Shown: positions 1 to 9,038, counted from the first letter of the stretch. The stretch: DNA of 11,920 nt from an uncultured Synechococcus sp. (GCA_913040905.1 CAJWIC010000026.1:1-11920); one strand, 5' to 3'. A program made the numbers and translations. The notes: generated by a model from the letters alone, not told the origin.

Positions 1-90
1 TTGGTTCAGGTTCCGTTGAAGGTTCTGGAGTTGGTTCAGGTTCCGTTGAAGGTTCTGGAGTTGGTTCAGGTTCCGTTGAAGGTTCCGGAG
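1..90. repeat. 30-bp in-frame tandem repeat, three copies
   Basis: Units lie at 1-30, 31-60 and 61-90. The first two are identical and the third differs by one base (T to C at 86). On the minus strand each unit encodes the decapeptide TPEPSTEPEP of the membrane-protein tail. Inside the unit there is a hexamer-like rhythm of GGTTCN blocks. The array reaches the window edge, so the true copy number is unknown. A unit length divisible by three means copy-number change would lengthen or shorten the tail without a frameshift. Confidence 0.95.
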
Positions 91-706
91 TCGGTGACGG
101 GGTGGGTTCCGGAGGGTCAGGCCAGGTCAATGCCGGCAGCTGCAGGATCTGAAGGCCAAGACTCGTGCGTTGCTGCCGAAGCTGCTCAACGCTCCAAGCT
201 TCAGCCGTGGAGTCGTTTTGGGGGACTTGGATCAGCAACAGCAGCGCCTGCACCAGTTGCTGGACCTGCCAGACGAGCAAGGCCAACAGCGGCGCGGTCA
301 ACAGCAGGCTCACCAGTCGGGAACTGTCCTGCAAGGGGGAAAATTCGTGGATCAGCCCCGCGGATTCATCCAGCCACCACAGCAGCGGCAGTAACAGTGC
401 AGTGCATCCCACCAGGGCAGAGCGGCTTCCCCACGTCCCTTCCGAGGCGCTGAGCCTCAACTGATCACTGCTGCGGGACGCTACCGGACAACGCAGCAGC
501 AACAGGGAGCCCCAGTCCGCTGGTCGTTGCCAAAGGGCGATCGCCGGTGCCACGGCGCCGACCCCCCAGATCAACAGTCGCTCCACCATCGGCACAGGGC
601 CTGGATCCGCCCCTGCCAGAAGGAGGCGGATCAGCAGCAGTTCCAGGGGAATCACGCCGATGGCCAGGCACTGAAGCCAGAGCAGGGGTTCGCGGCGGGA
701 CTGCAC
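2..706 (-). CDS. Low-complexity-tail membrane protein, 3' end outside window (partial)
   Basis: An open frame of 235 codons on the minus strand starts at a GTG (704-706), 14 nt after the infB stop, and runs off the left edge. The product begins MQSRREPLLWLQCLAIG and has about four hydrophobic segments (near residues 8-32, 42-60, 97-113 and 131-160). A short amphipathic Gln/Arg-rich stretch follows (about 172-192). From about residue 197 it becomes purely Pro/Glu/Thr/Ser, with the decapeptide TPEPSTEPEP repeated. This layout, and the place directly behind infB, match the cyanobacterial family usually named low-complexity tail membrane protein, whose function is unknown. Cytoplasmic-membrane location is inferred from the hydrophobic segments; on which side the tail lies cannot be told. 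The start is the first plausible one and lacks a clear Shine-Dalgarno sequence, so coupling to infB is likely. No plus-strand frame here encodes a recognisable protein. Confidence 0.82.
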   Translation of the reverse strand, partial: MQSRREPLLWLQCLAIGVIPLELLLIRLLLAGADPGPVPMVERLLIWGVGAVAPAIALWQRPADWGSLLLLRCPVASRSSDQLRLSASEGTWGSRSALVGCTALLLPLLWWLDESAGLIHEFSPLQDSSRLVSLLLTAPLLALLVWQVQQLVQALLLLIQVPQNDSTAEAWSVEQLRQQRTSLGLQILQLPALTWPDPPEPTPSPTPEPSTEPEPTPEPSTEPEPTPEPSTEPEP

Positions 707-720
707 GGCGGAACGGAGCC

Positions 721-3700
721 TCAGGTGGTGAGTTTGCGGCGTTGGGTGACCATCTTGAAGGCTTCAATCCGGTCGCCGTCTTCCCAGTTCGCGAAGCGAT
801 CGGTACCGACACCACACTCGAAGCCGGTGGCCACCTCCTTGACGTCGTCCTTGTTGCGACGCAGGGAGTCGAGGTCGCCACTGAACACCACCTGCTTGCC
901 GCGGTGCACCCGCACCTTGCAGTTGCGATGCAGTTTTCCGGTGGTGACGTAACAGCCGGCCACGGCGCTCTTGCCGATGGTGAACACGGCCCGTACTTCG
1001 GCTTCGCCGAGAGGCTCCTCCACCAATTCGGGCTCCAACAGACCTTCCATGGCCAGCTGGATATCCTCCAGCAGCTTGTAGATCACGTCGTAATCGCGCA
1101 CATCGACGCCGGTGGCGTCCGCTGCCTTCTTGGCACCGGACGCCATCGAGGTGTTGAAGCCCACGATGACGGCTCCGGAGGCCGCTGCCAGATCCACGTC
1201 TGTTTCGGTGATTTCACCCGGCGCCGAGAGCAGCACCCGCACTTGAACTTCGTCCTTGGGCAATTGCTCAAGGGAGCCGAGAATCGCTTCCACGGAACCC
1301 TGGACATCGGCCTTGAGGATGAGGTTGAGCTCCTTGAGCTCGCCTTCGTTGGCCTGACCGGACATCGCTGTGAGCGACACCCGGCGCGAGGCCATCTGCT
1401 GAGCCAGTCGTGTGGCCCGGGCATCTGATGCACGATCGCCCACAACAGCCCGTGCCGATTTCTCGTCGGGATAGACCTCGAACTCGTCGCCGGCGGTCGG
1501 AACTTCGCTGAAACCGAGGGCTTCAACGGCAAAGGAAGGACCTGCCTCCTTGAGACGTTGGCGGTTGTCGTCGACCATGGCGCGCACCTTGCCCAGCACG
1601 GGGCCGGCAGCAACAACGTCGCCGGTCTTGAGGGTGCCGTTCTGCACCAGCAGCGTTGCCACTGGACCCTTGGCTTTGTCCAGGTGCGCTTCGATCACGG
1701 TGCCGCGAGCCATGCGATTGGGGTTGGCCTGAAGGTCCTCCACCTCGGTCACCAGAAGCAGCATCTCCAGCAACTTGTCGATGTTCTCGCCCTTGATGGC
1801 GCTCACCGGCACCATCACCACATCGCCGCCCCAGTCTTCGGCCAGGAGGTTCTGTTCGGACAGTTCCTGTTTCACCCGGTCGGGGGAAGCCCCTTCCTTA
1901 TCGATCTTGTTGATCGCCACCACAATCGGTACCTCCGCGGCCCGGGCGTGGCTGATCGCCTCGAGGGTCTGGGGACGCACGCCGTCATCGGCGGCGACCA
2001 CCAGTACGGCCACGTCGGTCACCTTGGTGCCGCGGGCCCGCATGGCGGTGAACGCCTCGTGGCCGGGAGTGTCGAGGAAGGTGAGCTTTCGGGCTTCGTT
2101 GTTGTGTTCGATCTCGACCTGGTAAGCACCGATGTGCTGGGTGATGCCCCCGGCTTCGCCGGCGGCCACCCGCGCCTTGCGGATGGCATCGAGAAGGCTG
2201 GTCTTGCCGTGGTCGACGTGACCCATGACGGTCACGACGGGCGGACGGCGGATCAGGTGTTCCTTGTCCGTCTCCTCGATCATCTCGACGGTCTTCTTGG
2301 CCGCTTCCTCCACGTCGTCCTGGAGCACAGGGACGCCGAACTCCTCGGCCACCGTTTCGATGGTGGGCATGTCCAGGGTCTGGGTGACCGTGGCGATGAT
2401 TCCCTTGAAGAACAGGGATTTGATGATCTCGGAGCTCTCGACGCTGAGCATGTCGGCCAGCTCCTGCACCGTGAGGTTGTCCTCCGGAACAATGATCATT
2501 TCGGGCCGCACCTGCTTGGCCTCGCGCGCGGCACGAAGCTCCATGGCCCGACGCCGCTGCCGCTGACGGGTGGTTTCCTTCTTGCGCTTCCGCATCGCCG
2601 CCACCGGCTTGGGCGCGGCCTTTTTCTGCGACTTCGGCTTGGCGGGGCGAGCCAGGCTGGCTGAGAGCACCATGGCCTGCTGTTCGCCAGCGAATCCTCC
2701 GGTTTCAGCGGTCAGTGCATCGTCGTTCTCGCCGATGATGTGAACCTTCTGGCGCTGCTTCTGGGGCGAGCGGCTGCGCAGGGCTTCCAGCTTGGCGCTG
2801 TCATCCCAGTCAGGACGACCTGGGCGGCGTTGACCTCCTGGTGCACCTGGACGGTACCCAGGGCGTCGTGGTGCCGTCGGCGGTGTGGGTCTGGCCACCG
2901 GTGGCGTTGCTGTTCCGGCGCCCTCTCCTGGCTTGGTGGGGGCATCCGGCCGGCGGGGGGCAGGAGCTGTGGGGCGTCCCACGGGCTTCTGTAGTTGCAT
3001 GAGCTCGCCCGGTGCCACGGGTTTGCGCATGCCGCCGGGCATGCCGGGGCGCTGCGGGCCGCCCGCACCGGGTCGTGTCGGCGGAGCAGGACGACCACCA
3101 CCGGTGGAGCTGCCATCCCGGCGGATCGGCTTGCCGACCAGCTCCAGCGTGTTGCCACCACTGCGGGTCGGCGCGCCGGGTCGTGTCGGACGCCCGGGGC
3201 TGCCTGGACGTTGAGGGACACCGGTGCCGGGGCGTTGCGGTCCTCCGGCACCACCGCGCGTCGGTGCTCCCGTGCCTGGACGTCGTGGAACCGGTTTGCC
3301 CACCAGTTCAGGGCGGGGTGTTGGCCGCGTGGGTTGACCGGCTCTGACTGGAGCTGCTGGACGGGCAGGAGCTCCGGGTCGGGGAGCACCCGGGCGGGGT
3401 GCGGATCCCGGTCTTGAGACGATCTGGGGCTTTTGACCGGCACCTGGGGTTGGGCGGCTGGGTGCCGCGGCAGGCCGGGGTGTGGGTTTGCCGGCTGTGG
3501 GGCGAGCGGGGGCTGGACGGGCTGGGGCAGGCCGTGCAGGTGCTGGCTTGGCGGCAGAGGGTTTGGCTGGTGCGGGCTTGGAGACCGTGGGACGCGCAGG
3601 CTGAGCCGTTGGTTTCGACGGAGCAGACGCCGCGGTCGGCTGCGGCCGCGGTGCCGGCGCAGCAGCAGCAGGTCTTGGTACGGGTTTGGCCGGTGCTGGA

Positions 3701-4089
3701 GGGGCGGAGGCCTTGACGGGTGCAGGTCGCGCCGGTGCTGCGACCACCTGAGGTTTGGCGACAGGCTTCACGGCCGTTGCCGGCTTGGCTGCTGCTGGCT
3801 TTGCCGGTGCTGCGGGTTTTGCCTGGGCCGGTGTCGGTTTGGCGGGGGCCGCCTTCTTGACCGAAAGGATCGCCTTGCCAGGCGCTGGTTTGGCAGGGAC
3901 AGACGCTTTGCTGCCGTTGCCGTTGGACTTCAGCAGGCTGCGGATCTGTCCGGCTTCGGCGTCACTGATGGAGCTGCTGTGGCTCTTGGCTGCGATCGAC
4001 AGCTTCTCGGCCGCATCCAGCACGTCCTTGTTCTCAAGGCCCAGGTCCTTGGACAGCTCGTAAATTCTGACTTTGCCGCTGCTGGTCAT
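721..4089 (-). CDS. infB: Translation initiation factor IF-2
   Basis: IF-2 is the GTPase that places fMet-tRNA on the 30S subunit and promotes 70S joining. The 1122-residue product starts with an IF2_N helix module (about 1-53). A Pro/Ala/Lys/Arg/Gly linker follows (about 60-430), in which an ELVGKP motif occurs twice and a PARPA motif is repeated. Next come a basic Arg/Lys segment (about 495-530) and a second IF2_N-like module (about 536-590). The G domain shows GHVDHGKT (G1, about 623), DTPGH (G3, about 673), NKID (G4, about 727) and SAI (G5, about 763). The beta-barrel and C-terminal initiator-tRNA-binding domains fill the remainder. The length exceeds that of E. coli IF-2 because of the linker. 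The ATG at 4087-4089 has GGAG 11 nt upstream. The gene follows ylxR by 69 nt and precedes the membrane-protein gene by 14 nt. Confidence 0.98.
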   Translation of the reverse strand: MTSSGKVRIYELSKDLGLENKDVLDAAEKLSIAAKSHSSSISDAEAGQIRSLLKSNGNGSKASVPAKPAPGKAILSVKKAAPAKPTPAQAKPAAPAKPAAAKPATAVKPVAKPQVVAAPARPAPVKASAPPAPAKPVPRPAAAAPAPRPQPTAASAPSKPTAQPARPTVSKPAPAKPSAAKPAPARPAPARPAPARPTAGKPTPRPAAAPSRPTPGAGQKPQIVSRPGSAPRPGAPRPGAPARPAAPVRAGQPTRPTPRPELVGKPVPRRPGTGAPTRGGAGGPQRPGTGVPQRPGSPGRPTRPGAPTRSGGNTLELVGKPIRRDGSSTGGGRPAPPTRPGAGGPQRPGMPGGMRKPVAPGELMQLQKPVGRPTAPAPRRPDAPTKPGEGAGTATPPVARPTPPTAPRRPGYRPGAPGGQRRPGRPDWDDSAKLEALRSRSPQKQRQKVHIIGENDDALTAETGGFAGEQQAMVLSASLARPAKPKSQKKAAPKPVAAMRKRKKETTRQRQRRRAMELRAAREAKQVRPEMIIVPEDNLTVQELADMLSVESSEIIKSLFFKGIIATVTQTLDMPTIETVAEEFGVPVLQDDVEEAAKKTVEMIEETDKEHLIRRPPVVTVMGHVDHGKTSLLDAIRKARVAAGEAGGITQHIGAYQVEIEHNNEARKLTFLDTPGHEAFTAMRARGTKVTDVAVLVVAADDGVRPQTLEAISHARAAEVPIVVAINKIDKEGASPDRVKQELSEQNLLAEDWGGDVVMVPVSAIKGENIDKLLEMLLLVTEVEDLQANPNRMARGTVIEAHLDKAKGPVATLLVQNGTLKTGDVVAAGPVLGKVRAMVDDNRQRLKEAGPSFAVEALGFSEVPTAGDEFEVYPDEKSARAVVGDRASDARATRLAQQMASRRVSLTAMSGQANEGELKELNLILKADVQGSVEAILGSLEQLPKDEVQVRVLLSAPGEITETDVDLAAASGAVIVGFNTSMASGAKKAADATGVDVRDYDVIYKLLEDIQLAMEGLLEPELVEEPLGEAEVRAVFTIGKSAVAGCYVTTGKLHRNCKVRVHRGKQVVFSGDLDSLRRNKDDVKEVATGFECGVGTDRFANWEDGDRIEAFKMVTQRRKLTT

Positions 4090-4158
4090 TCAGGTCGGAT
4101 CTCCGGTCGGGCCGGGCACGGTGTGCCGCGGTGGCCACACGCAATGCGGGGCCAATGT

Positions 4159-4437
4159 TCAGTTTGCCTCAGCGGACACGTCCGTTGCATCACGGAGCCG
4201 CTGTTCCAACGCTGTCAGGACATCATCGGGCACCTGGCAACGCAGGGCTTTCTGAAGTCGTTTGCGGCGTCGGGCCTCTTCAAGGCATGCCTCGCGTTGA
4301 CAGAGATAGGCCGATCGGCCCATGCCCCCGTCAACACGGACCCCATCCTGATGGTCTCGGATCACCCTCCAGAGAGAGCGGCGATCGAGAAGCTGGCGGC
4401 AGGCCACACAGCGACGCAGGATGGGGCGTTGATTCAC
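4159..4437 (-). CDS. ylxR: YlxR-family RNA-binding protein (RnpM-like)
   Basis: The 92-residue basic protein carries the YlxR (DUF448) hallmarks: RRCVACRQ near residue 9, a GRSAYLC motif near residue 40, and a Lys/Arg-rich helix after the third cysteine. Family members bind RNA; the Bacillus protein (RnpM) and a Synechocystis homologue have been reported to interact with the RNase P RNA. The GTG start (4435-4437) shares 4 nt with the nusA stop (GTGA), and GCGAGG inside the nusA end can serve as ribosome binding site, so translation is very likely coupled to nusA. The place between nusA and infB is the conserved one for this family. The regulatory role on RNase P here is inferred from homologues only. 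Confidence 0.94.
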   Translation of the reverse strand: MNQRPILRRCVACRQLLDRRSLWRVIRDHQDGVRVDGGMGRSAYLCQREACLEEARRRKRLQKALRCQVPDDVLTALEQRLRDATDVSAEAN

Positions 4438-5864
4438 CGGGCAACCTCGCTTTCGTCCTCCGACGCGGGGGCCTCTGAGGACTCGCCTTCGACCACCTCA
4501 TCGGTGACGTTTTCGCTGCCGGCTCCGTCGCCCTCAACGTAGTCCTCCTGGCCTTCGATGTAATCCTCATCGTCCTCAGGCAGCGGGTACAGCTCCCGCA
4601 GGCGGGCATCTTCCTCGGCCCGTGCGGCCTGTTCCGCTGCCAGCCGCTCCTCCGCTTCCATCTGCAGAGCCTCTTCCTCCTCCCGTTGGGAAATCAGTTC
4701 GGCGACCACAGCGTCTTCAGCGGTCTGGTCGTATTCCGTTGAATTCTTGATGTCGATCTTCCAGCCGGTCAGCCGGGCCGCCAGACGGACGTTCTGGCCC
4801 TCGCGGCCAATGGCCAGGCTGAGCTGGTCGGGGGGAACCAGCACATGGGCGTGCTGGCCGACTGGGTCCACCAGTCGAACCATCTCCACCCGTGCCGGGC
4901 TGAGGGAATTGGCGATGTACTGGCCGGGATCCTGAGACCAGCGGATCACATCAATTTTCTCGCCGCGCAGTTCGTTCACCACCTGCTGAATGCGCGAGCC
5001 GCGGGCACCGATGCAGGCCCCCACGGGATCGACCTCCCGCTCGATGCTGTCCACCGCCACCTTGGTGCGGGGGCCAACGGAACGGGAGGGTGGATTGGCT
5101 TCCCGGGCCACCGCCACGATCCGGACGGAACCTTCCTGGATCTCGGGAACCTCGTTTTCGAAGAGGTAGACGACCAAACCGGCGTTGGAGCGGCTGACGA
5201 ACAGCTGTGGGCCACGGCGTGGAACCTCGCTCACCTCCTTGAGGAACACCTTGAAGGTGGCGTTGGCGCGGTAGTTGTCGTTGGGGAGCTGGTCTCGCCG
5301 AGGAAGTTCGGCCTCCACCTCGGGCCGTCCCAGACCTGAACTGACGGCCATGATCACGGACTGACGTTCGAAGCGGATCACCCGAGCGGTCAGCACCGGG
5401 TCTTCCAGATCGGCGAACTCCTCCTGGATCATCCGTCGCTGTTGATCGCGAAGCTTCTGGGCCAGCACCTGTTTTGTGGTGGCCGCGGCCATGCGGCCGA
5501 AATCCTCTTTCTCCGGCGTCACATCCAGCACAACCGTGTCGCCTGCCTGGGCGTCCTCCGCCACCTGCATCACCTCCGCCAGGGCGATCTGGTGATCTTC
5601 GCTTTCCACCTCTTCCACGATGATCTTGCTGGCAAGAACCCGGTATCCCTCCTCCTCGAGGTCGAGTCCGACATCGAAGTTGCTGAAGTACTCCTCGTCG
5701 AAGGGGTCTTCGCTGATCCCCAGATACATCGTGCGTCGGTAGCGCTCGTATCCCTTCAGCAGGGCTTCCCGCAGGGCCGCTTCCACCACCTGCGGCGGCA
5801 GCTTCTTCTCTTCGCTGATGTCATCGATCAGGTTGCTGAGGCCTGGAAGCAGGACGAGAGCCAT
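4434..5864 (-). CDS. nusA: Transcription termination/antitermination factor NusA
   Basis: NusA binds RNA polymerase and the nascent RNA and controls pausing, termination and antitermination. The 476-residue product has the N-terminal RNAP-binding domain (about 1-130, starting MALVLLPGLSNLIDDISEEK), an S1 domain (about 138-200) and two KH domains. KH1 carries IGARGSRI near 284 and KH2 carries IGREGQNV near 353. The core ends near residue 375. A Glu/Ala-rich, probably coiled segment follows (about 390-425) and then a very acidic Asp/Glu/Ser tail to residue 476. The C-terminal acidic-repeat (AR) domains of E. coli NusA are absent, as is usual outside proteobacteria. The start is set by family similarity; no good Shine-Dalgarno sequence precedes the ATG. 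It lies 43 nt after rimP and overlaps ylxR by 4 nt. Confidence 0.97.
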   Translation of the reverse strand: MALVLLPGLSNLIDDISEEKKLPPQVVEAALREALLKGYERYRRTMYLGISEDPFDEEYFSNFDVGLDLEEEGYRVLASKIIVEEVESEDHQIALAEVMQVAEDAQAGDTVVLDVTPEKEDFGRMAAATTKQVLAQKLRDQQRRMIQEEFADLEDPVLTARVIRFERQSVIMAVSSGLGRPEVEAELPRRDQLPNDNYRANATFKVFLKEVSEVPRRGPQLFVSRSNAGLVVYLFENEVPEIQEGSVRIVAVAREANPPSRSVGPRTKVAVDSIEREVDPVGACIGARGSRIQQVVNELRGEKIDVIRWSQDPGQYIANSLSPARVEMVRLVDPVGQHAHVLVPPDQLSLAIGREGQNVRLAARLTGWKIDIKNSTEYDQTAEDAVVAELISQREEEEALQMEAEERLAAEQAARAEEDARLRELYPLPEDDEDYIEGQEDYVEGDGAGSENVTDEVVEGESSEAPASEDESEVAR

Positions 5865-5907
5865 TGGGTCGCGGTGTCAGGGAGTGTTGAGAGAGCTGTT
5901 CGGTTGG

Positions 5908-6408
5908 CTACGAGCCAGGAGTGGTGAGGCGGACGCTGAGAACGCGGTCACGCGGGAGACGTTTGATCCGGCCGCGGATGTTGATCTGCAACGTGTCGTC
6001 GTCGCGTTCAAGCAGCAGCCCCTCGAGCCGCTGTTCCGCGTCATCCCCGTCGTGATGCACGACTTCCACAGGAAAACCCCGGAAGGTCTGGAAGTCGCGG
6101 TCGCTGGACAGGGTCTCCCCGATCCCGGGACTGCTGATCTCCAGAACATAGGCCTCGGCCAGCAACTGGGCCTCCTCGAGGGCGTCTCCAAGCCTTCCAC
6201 TGAAGCCGGCGCAGTCATCCAGACTGACGTCAGCGCCGTTGCTGTGGCGAATGTGGACCTCCAGGGTCATGGGGGCCATATGGGTGAGCAGCTGAATGCC
6301 GCAGAGTTCAAAACCCTGAACTGTGGCCACGGATGAGGCCAGGGTTTCGAGTTCAGGTAGCAGGGGATGCGGCAATGGAAACTGAGATCGGGCCAGCCCG
6401 ACGTGCAT
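5908..6408 (-). CDS. rimP: Ribosome maturation factor RimP
   Basis: RimP assists maturation of the 30S subunit. The product (166 residues from the ATG at 6406-6408) shows the family pattern: an alpha/beta N-terminal domain with FELCGIQLLTHM and VSLDDCAGFSGRLGDALE, the YVLEISSPGIGETL motif that marks RimP, then a small Sm-like C-terminal domain ending in KRLPRDRVLSVRLTTPG. It opens the nusA - ylxR - infB group in the usual bacterial order. Start choice is open. An in-frame TTG at 6373-6375 gives 155 residues beginning MPHPLLPELE, which fits my memory of picocyanobacterial RimP N-termini better than the ATG version with 11 extra residues. Neither start has a well-spaced Shine-Dalgarno sequence; a GGGAG lies about 15 nt before the ATG. 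Confidence 0.94.
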   Translation of the reverse strand: MHVGLARSQFPLPHPLLPELETLASSVATVQGFELCGIQLLTHMAPMTLEVHIRHSNGADVSLDDCAGFSGRLGDALEEAQLLAEAYVLEISSPGIGETLSSDRDFQTFRGFPVEVVHHDGDDAEQRLEGLLLERDDDTLQINIRGRIKRLPRDRVLSVRLTTPGS

Positions 6409-6441
6409 TCAGTTGTGACCGATCTCCCTCAGGAGCTGCGC

Positions 6442-6468
6442 GTCGGACACGTTTTCAATGTATCCGAC
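6442..6468 (-). promoter_or_regulatory. Hairpin in the rimP leader
   Basis: Arms 6442-6450 and 6460-6468 can form a 9-bp stem in the minus-strand transcript, with one G-T pair and a 9-nt loop. It sits between the stop of the four-cysteine gene (6482) and the rimP start. No T tract follows on the minus strand, so it is not a classical terminator. It could be a processing or stability element, or have no role. The complementarity is seen directly; any function is inference. Confidence 0.4.
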
Positions 6469-6481
6469 GACCTGCGCAACG

Positions 6482-6739
6482 TCAGCTCCTGGGCAAGTCG
6501 ATGGTTGGTGCCTCGGGGAAGGCATCTCCCTTCTGTTCAGCTCCTCTCAGCTCCGGATCCTGATTGATGCACTGGCGTTGCTGATCAGGGGTTTTGAGGT
6601 ACTGGCAGACCCGGCTCCAGAGCTTGCTGCGGGTACCCTTCGGACCATTGCTGAACTGCACGACGTCCAGGGCTCCACCGTTCGATTCAATCGAAACCTG
6701 ACAAAGAGGGCAGCGCAGGAACTCAGGGGTCGCGGTCAC
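6482..6739 (-). CDS. Small four-cysteine protein, possible zinc binder
   Basis: The 85-residue product has CPLC at residues 10-13 and further cysteines at 45 and 57 (VCQYLKTPDQQRQCINQDPE), so four thiols could hold one zinc ion. The C-terminal 20 residues look disordered. I do not recognise a named family, though similar short proteins near rimP seem familiar from marine picocyanobacteria. There is no signal peptide or membrane segment, so it is probably cytoplasmic. The start is a GTG (6737-6739); an ATG a few bases upstream is in another frame and stops quickly. It is on the same strand as rimP, 73 nt before it, and may be the first gene of the rimP-nusA-infB transcript. The composition resembles the neighbours, and the longer frames on the other strand show no protein-like features. 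Confidence 0.68.
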   Translation of the reverse strand: MTATPEFLRCPLCQVSIESNGGALDVVQFSNGPKGTRSKLWSRVCQYLKTPDQQRQCINQDPELRGAEQKGDAFPEAPTIDLPRS

Positions 6740-6760
6740 GGTTCATTGACGATGCACGAC

Positions 6761-6779
6761 GGGACACTAGTCAGTGCCC
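6761..6779. promoter_or_regulatory. Small bulged palindrome with a -10-like box before the four-cysteine gene
   Basis: GGG-A-CACT / AGTG-CCC forms a 7-bp stem with one bulged base (A6764) and the loop AGTC. On the minus strand the hexamer TAGTGT (6764-6769) fits the relaxed TANNNT -10 pattern and lies 24 nt before the GTG at 6739. The site falls in the 59-nt gap after the secreted-protein gene. It could be a promoter with an operator-like palindrome, or a weak hairpin. There is no convincing -35 and no T tract. Confidence 0.25.
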
Positions 6780-6798
6780 CATCCGTTGCGCTGATGGA

Positions 6799-7266
6799 TC
6801 AGTTGCAGCCCTGAACGGAAATTCTGTAGCTGAAGCCGGTGGCTTTGGGGGCGTTGTTGGCGCCGATCCGGAAGTTCACCTGGCTGATGCTTTTCCCTTG
6901 CACTTGGGTGAACGGCCCAAACATTCGACCGGTACCAATTGGTGGCTGAAGCTGTTCATCAGCCACCTTGAGGTTGCTGCCGTCGCTGAATTTGAGAAAG
7001 GCCTGAATCGGATAACTGGTGGAGTCCGTTGAGTCGGCGGTGAAGAAAAGCTTGAAGCTTTTGTAGGGGCGATCCACAACGAAATCGGTGTTCCAGTTGG
7101 TACGACCCACGGCCTTGCCGACAAGACCCTTTGGCCGCTCGACTTTCTTTTTCACGATCTTTTCGCCACCGCCAACTGGCTGGAGAAAGGTGCAGGCCGC
7201 CTCTGCGTTGAACGGAACCATCAGCAGCAGTGCCGTACCGCTGAACACTGAGATGAAACGAATCAT
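6799..7266 (-). CDS. Secreted two-cysteine protein of unknown function
   Basis: The 155-residue product starts with a Sec signal peptide (MIRFISVFSGTALLLMVP...), with likely cleavage after AEA near residue 23. The mature chain has only two cysteines, one right at its start (ACTFLQPVGGG) and one as the next-to-last residue (QGCN). A disulfide closing N- to C-terminus in the periplasm or outside the cell is therefore plausible. The middle alternates short polar and hydrophobic stretches, as in an all-beta fold, with motifs NWNTDF, YPIQAFLKFSDGS and VNFRIG. No known domain is recognised. It begins 8 nt after the stop of the truncated GrrM-like gene without its own clear Shine-Dalgarno sequence, which suggests translational coupling and perhaps a shared past role. 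Whether it was ever a substrate or partner of that maturase cannot be decided here. Confidence 0.78.
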   Translation of the reverse strand: MIRFISVFSGTALLLMVPFNAEAACTFLQPVGGGEKIVKKKVERPKGLVGKAVGRTNWNTDFVVDRPYKSFKLFFTADSTDSTSYPIQAFLKFSDGSNLKVADEQLQPPIGTGRMFGPFTQVQGKSISQVNFRIGANNAPKATGFSYRISVQGCN

Positions 7267-7274
7267 GGATCGAC

Positions 7275-7760
7275 TTAGTGGGTGGGTTGGGGGGTGAGTG
7301 GAGGCCCTGCTTCAAAGCGCTCCAACAGGACCTGAACAGGGATCTGGGTGCCGAAGCGGCAGGCGTTGGTTTCACTGGAGGCCAAGGTGCCGTGTTCCCA
7401 GAACTTGTTGCTGCCGTTGCCTCCGCCACAGAGGCCGAAGTACTCGCAGCCCTTGTGGCAGGTGTCCACACCGCTGCGCATGTCGGCCATGAGCCGACGG
7501 AACTGGTCGGTGTGGGTGGATTCCACCAGCGTCAGATCCTTCAGCTTGCCGAGGTTGAAGCTGCCGTAGCGGTCGCTGGCCACCGACCGCAGCTCAGGGT
7601 CGAAGGTGGAGAAGTTGCCCTGCCAGTCGACGCTGAGGATGGAGAACGGCCGGTTGAGCTCGTTCTGGGTCATCCGCTGATTGCCCTGAATCAGGCTGAT
7701 CACCTGCTGGAATTCCCGTAGCACAACGGGATAACCGTCCTGCTCGCTGAGGCAAGCCAT
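7275..7760 (-). CDS. Truncated GrrM/OscB-like SPASM protein lacking the radical SAM core (probable decaying gene)
   Basis: From about residue 7 (DGYPVVLREFQQVISLIQG) the product matches the C-terminal part of cyanobacterial GrrM/OscB radical SAM/SPASM maturases as I remember them. Visible features are RPFSILSVDWQGNFSTFDPE, an YGSFNLG stretch, and the SPASM cluster with cysteines at 101, 105, 111 and 134, including CEYFGLCGGG, NKF and SETNACR. Full-length members are about 400 residues and install cyclophane crosslinks in glycine-rich GrrA precursors. Here the N-terminal half with the CxxxCxxC cluster that binds AdoMet is absent, so radical SAM chemistry is not expected. The frame stays open upstream to a TTG at 7892 (205 codons), but those 44 codons have atypical composition and no family signal. 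I therefore use the first ATG, at 7760. The intact frame downstream of the break suggests recent truncation or reuse. Confidence 0.7.
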   Translation of the reverse strand: MACLSEQDGYPVVLREFQQVISLIQGNQRMTQNELNRPFSILSVDWQGNFSTFDPELRSVASDRYGSFNLGKLKDLTLVESTHTDQFRRLMADMRSGVDTCHKGCEYFGLCGGGNGSNKFWEHGTLASSETNACRFGTQIPVQVLLERFEAGPPLTPQPTH

Positions 7761-9001
<1,241 letters not shown>

Positions 9002-9010
9002 AACCCTTGC

Positions 9011-9016
9011 TACGGT
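9011..9016 (+). promoter_or_regulatory. Possible -10 box before rpiA
   Basis: TACGGT fits the relaxed cyanobacterial TANNNT -10 pattern and ends 22 nt before the rpiA ATG, in the 37-nt gap after htrA. No clear -35 and no Shine-Dalgarno sequence accompany it, so rpiA may instead be read through from htrA. Confidence 0.22.
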
Positions 9017-9038
9017 CGCGCCCATCCAATCCGATCTG

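Noticed and set aside
1..90. Direct repeats as a CRISPR array
   Set aside because: The units are contiguous with no spacers and lie in frame within a gene.
1..453. Plus-strand frame beginning with a repeated LVQVPLKVLE peptide
   Set aside because: It is the antisense of the Pro/Glu repeat. The minus-strand frame gives a coherent membrane protein that continues the infB operon, while the plus frame becomes unstructured after the repeat.
536..545. HIP1 palindrome GGCGATCGCC
   Set aside because: Only one copy was noticed, inside a gene. It is the common cyanobacterial HIP1 sequence but is not enriched here, so nothing can be drawn from it.
4090..4158. Short inverted repeats between ylxR and infB (such as GGCAC/GTGCC)
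   Set aside because: Stems are only about 5 bp in very GC-rich DNA and no T tract follows, so they are expected by chance.
547..4542. Several long plus-strand open frames opposite infB and nusA (for example 547-1428, 1558-2664, 3433-4542)
   Set aside because: They mirror a GC-rich, strongly coding minus strand, have odd composition (His/Gly/Val- or Trp/Arg/Cys-rich) and show no domain or start signals. They are codon-bias shadows.
6409..6481. A tRNA (metY-like) before rimP, as in the E. coli operon
   Set aside because: The gap is 73 nt and shows no T-loop GTTC motif, acceptor pairing or CCA-like end, only the 9-bp hairpin.
7275..7721. Plus-strand frames opposite the GrrM remnant and secreted-protein gene
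   Set aside because: They lack family motifs and signal sequences, whereas the minus-strand frames carry clear SPASM cysteines and a signal peptide.
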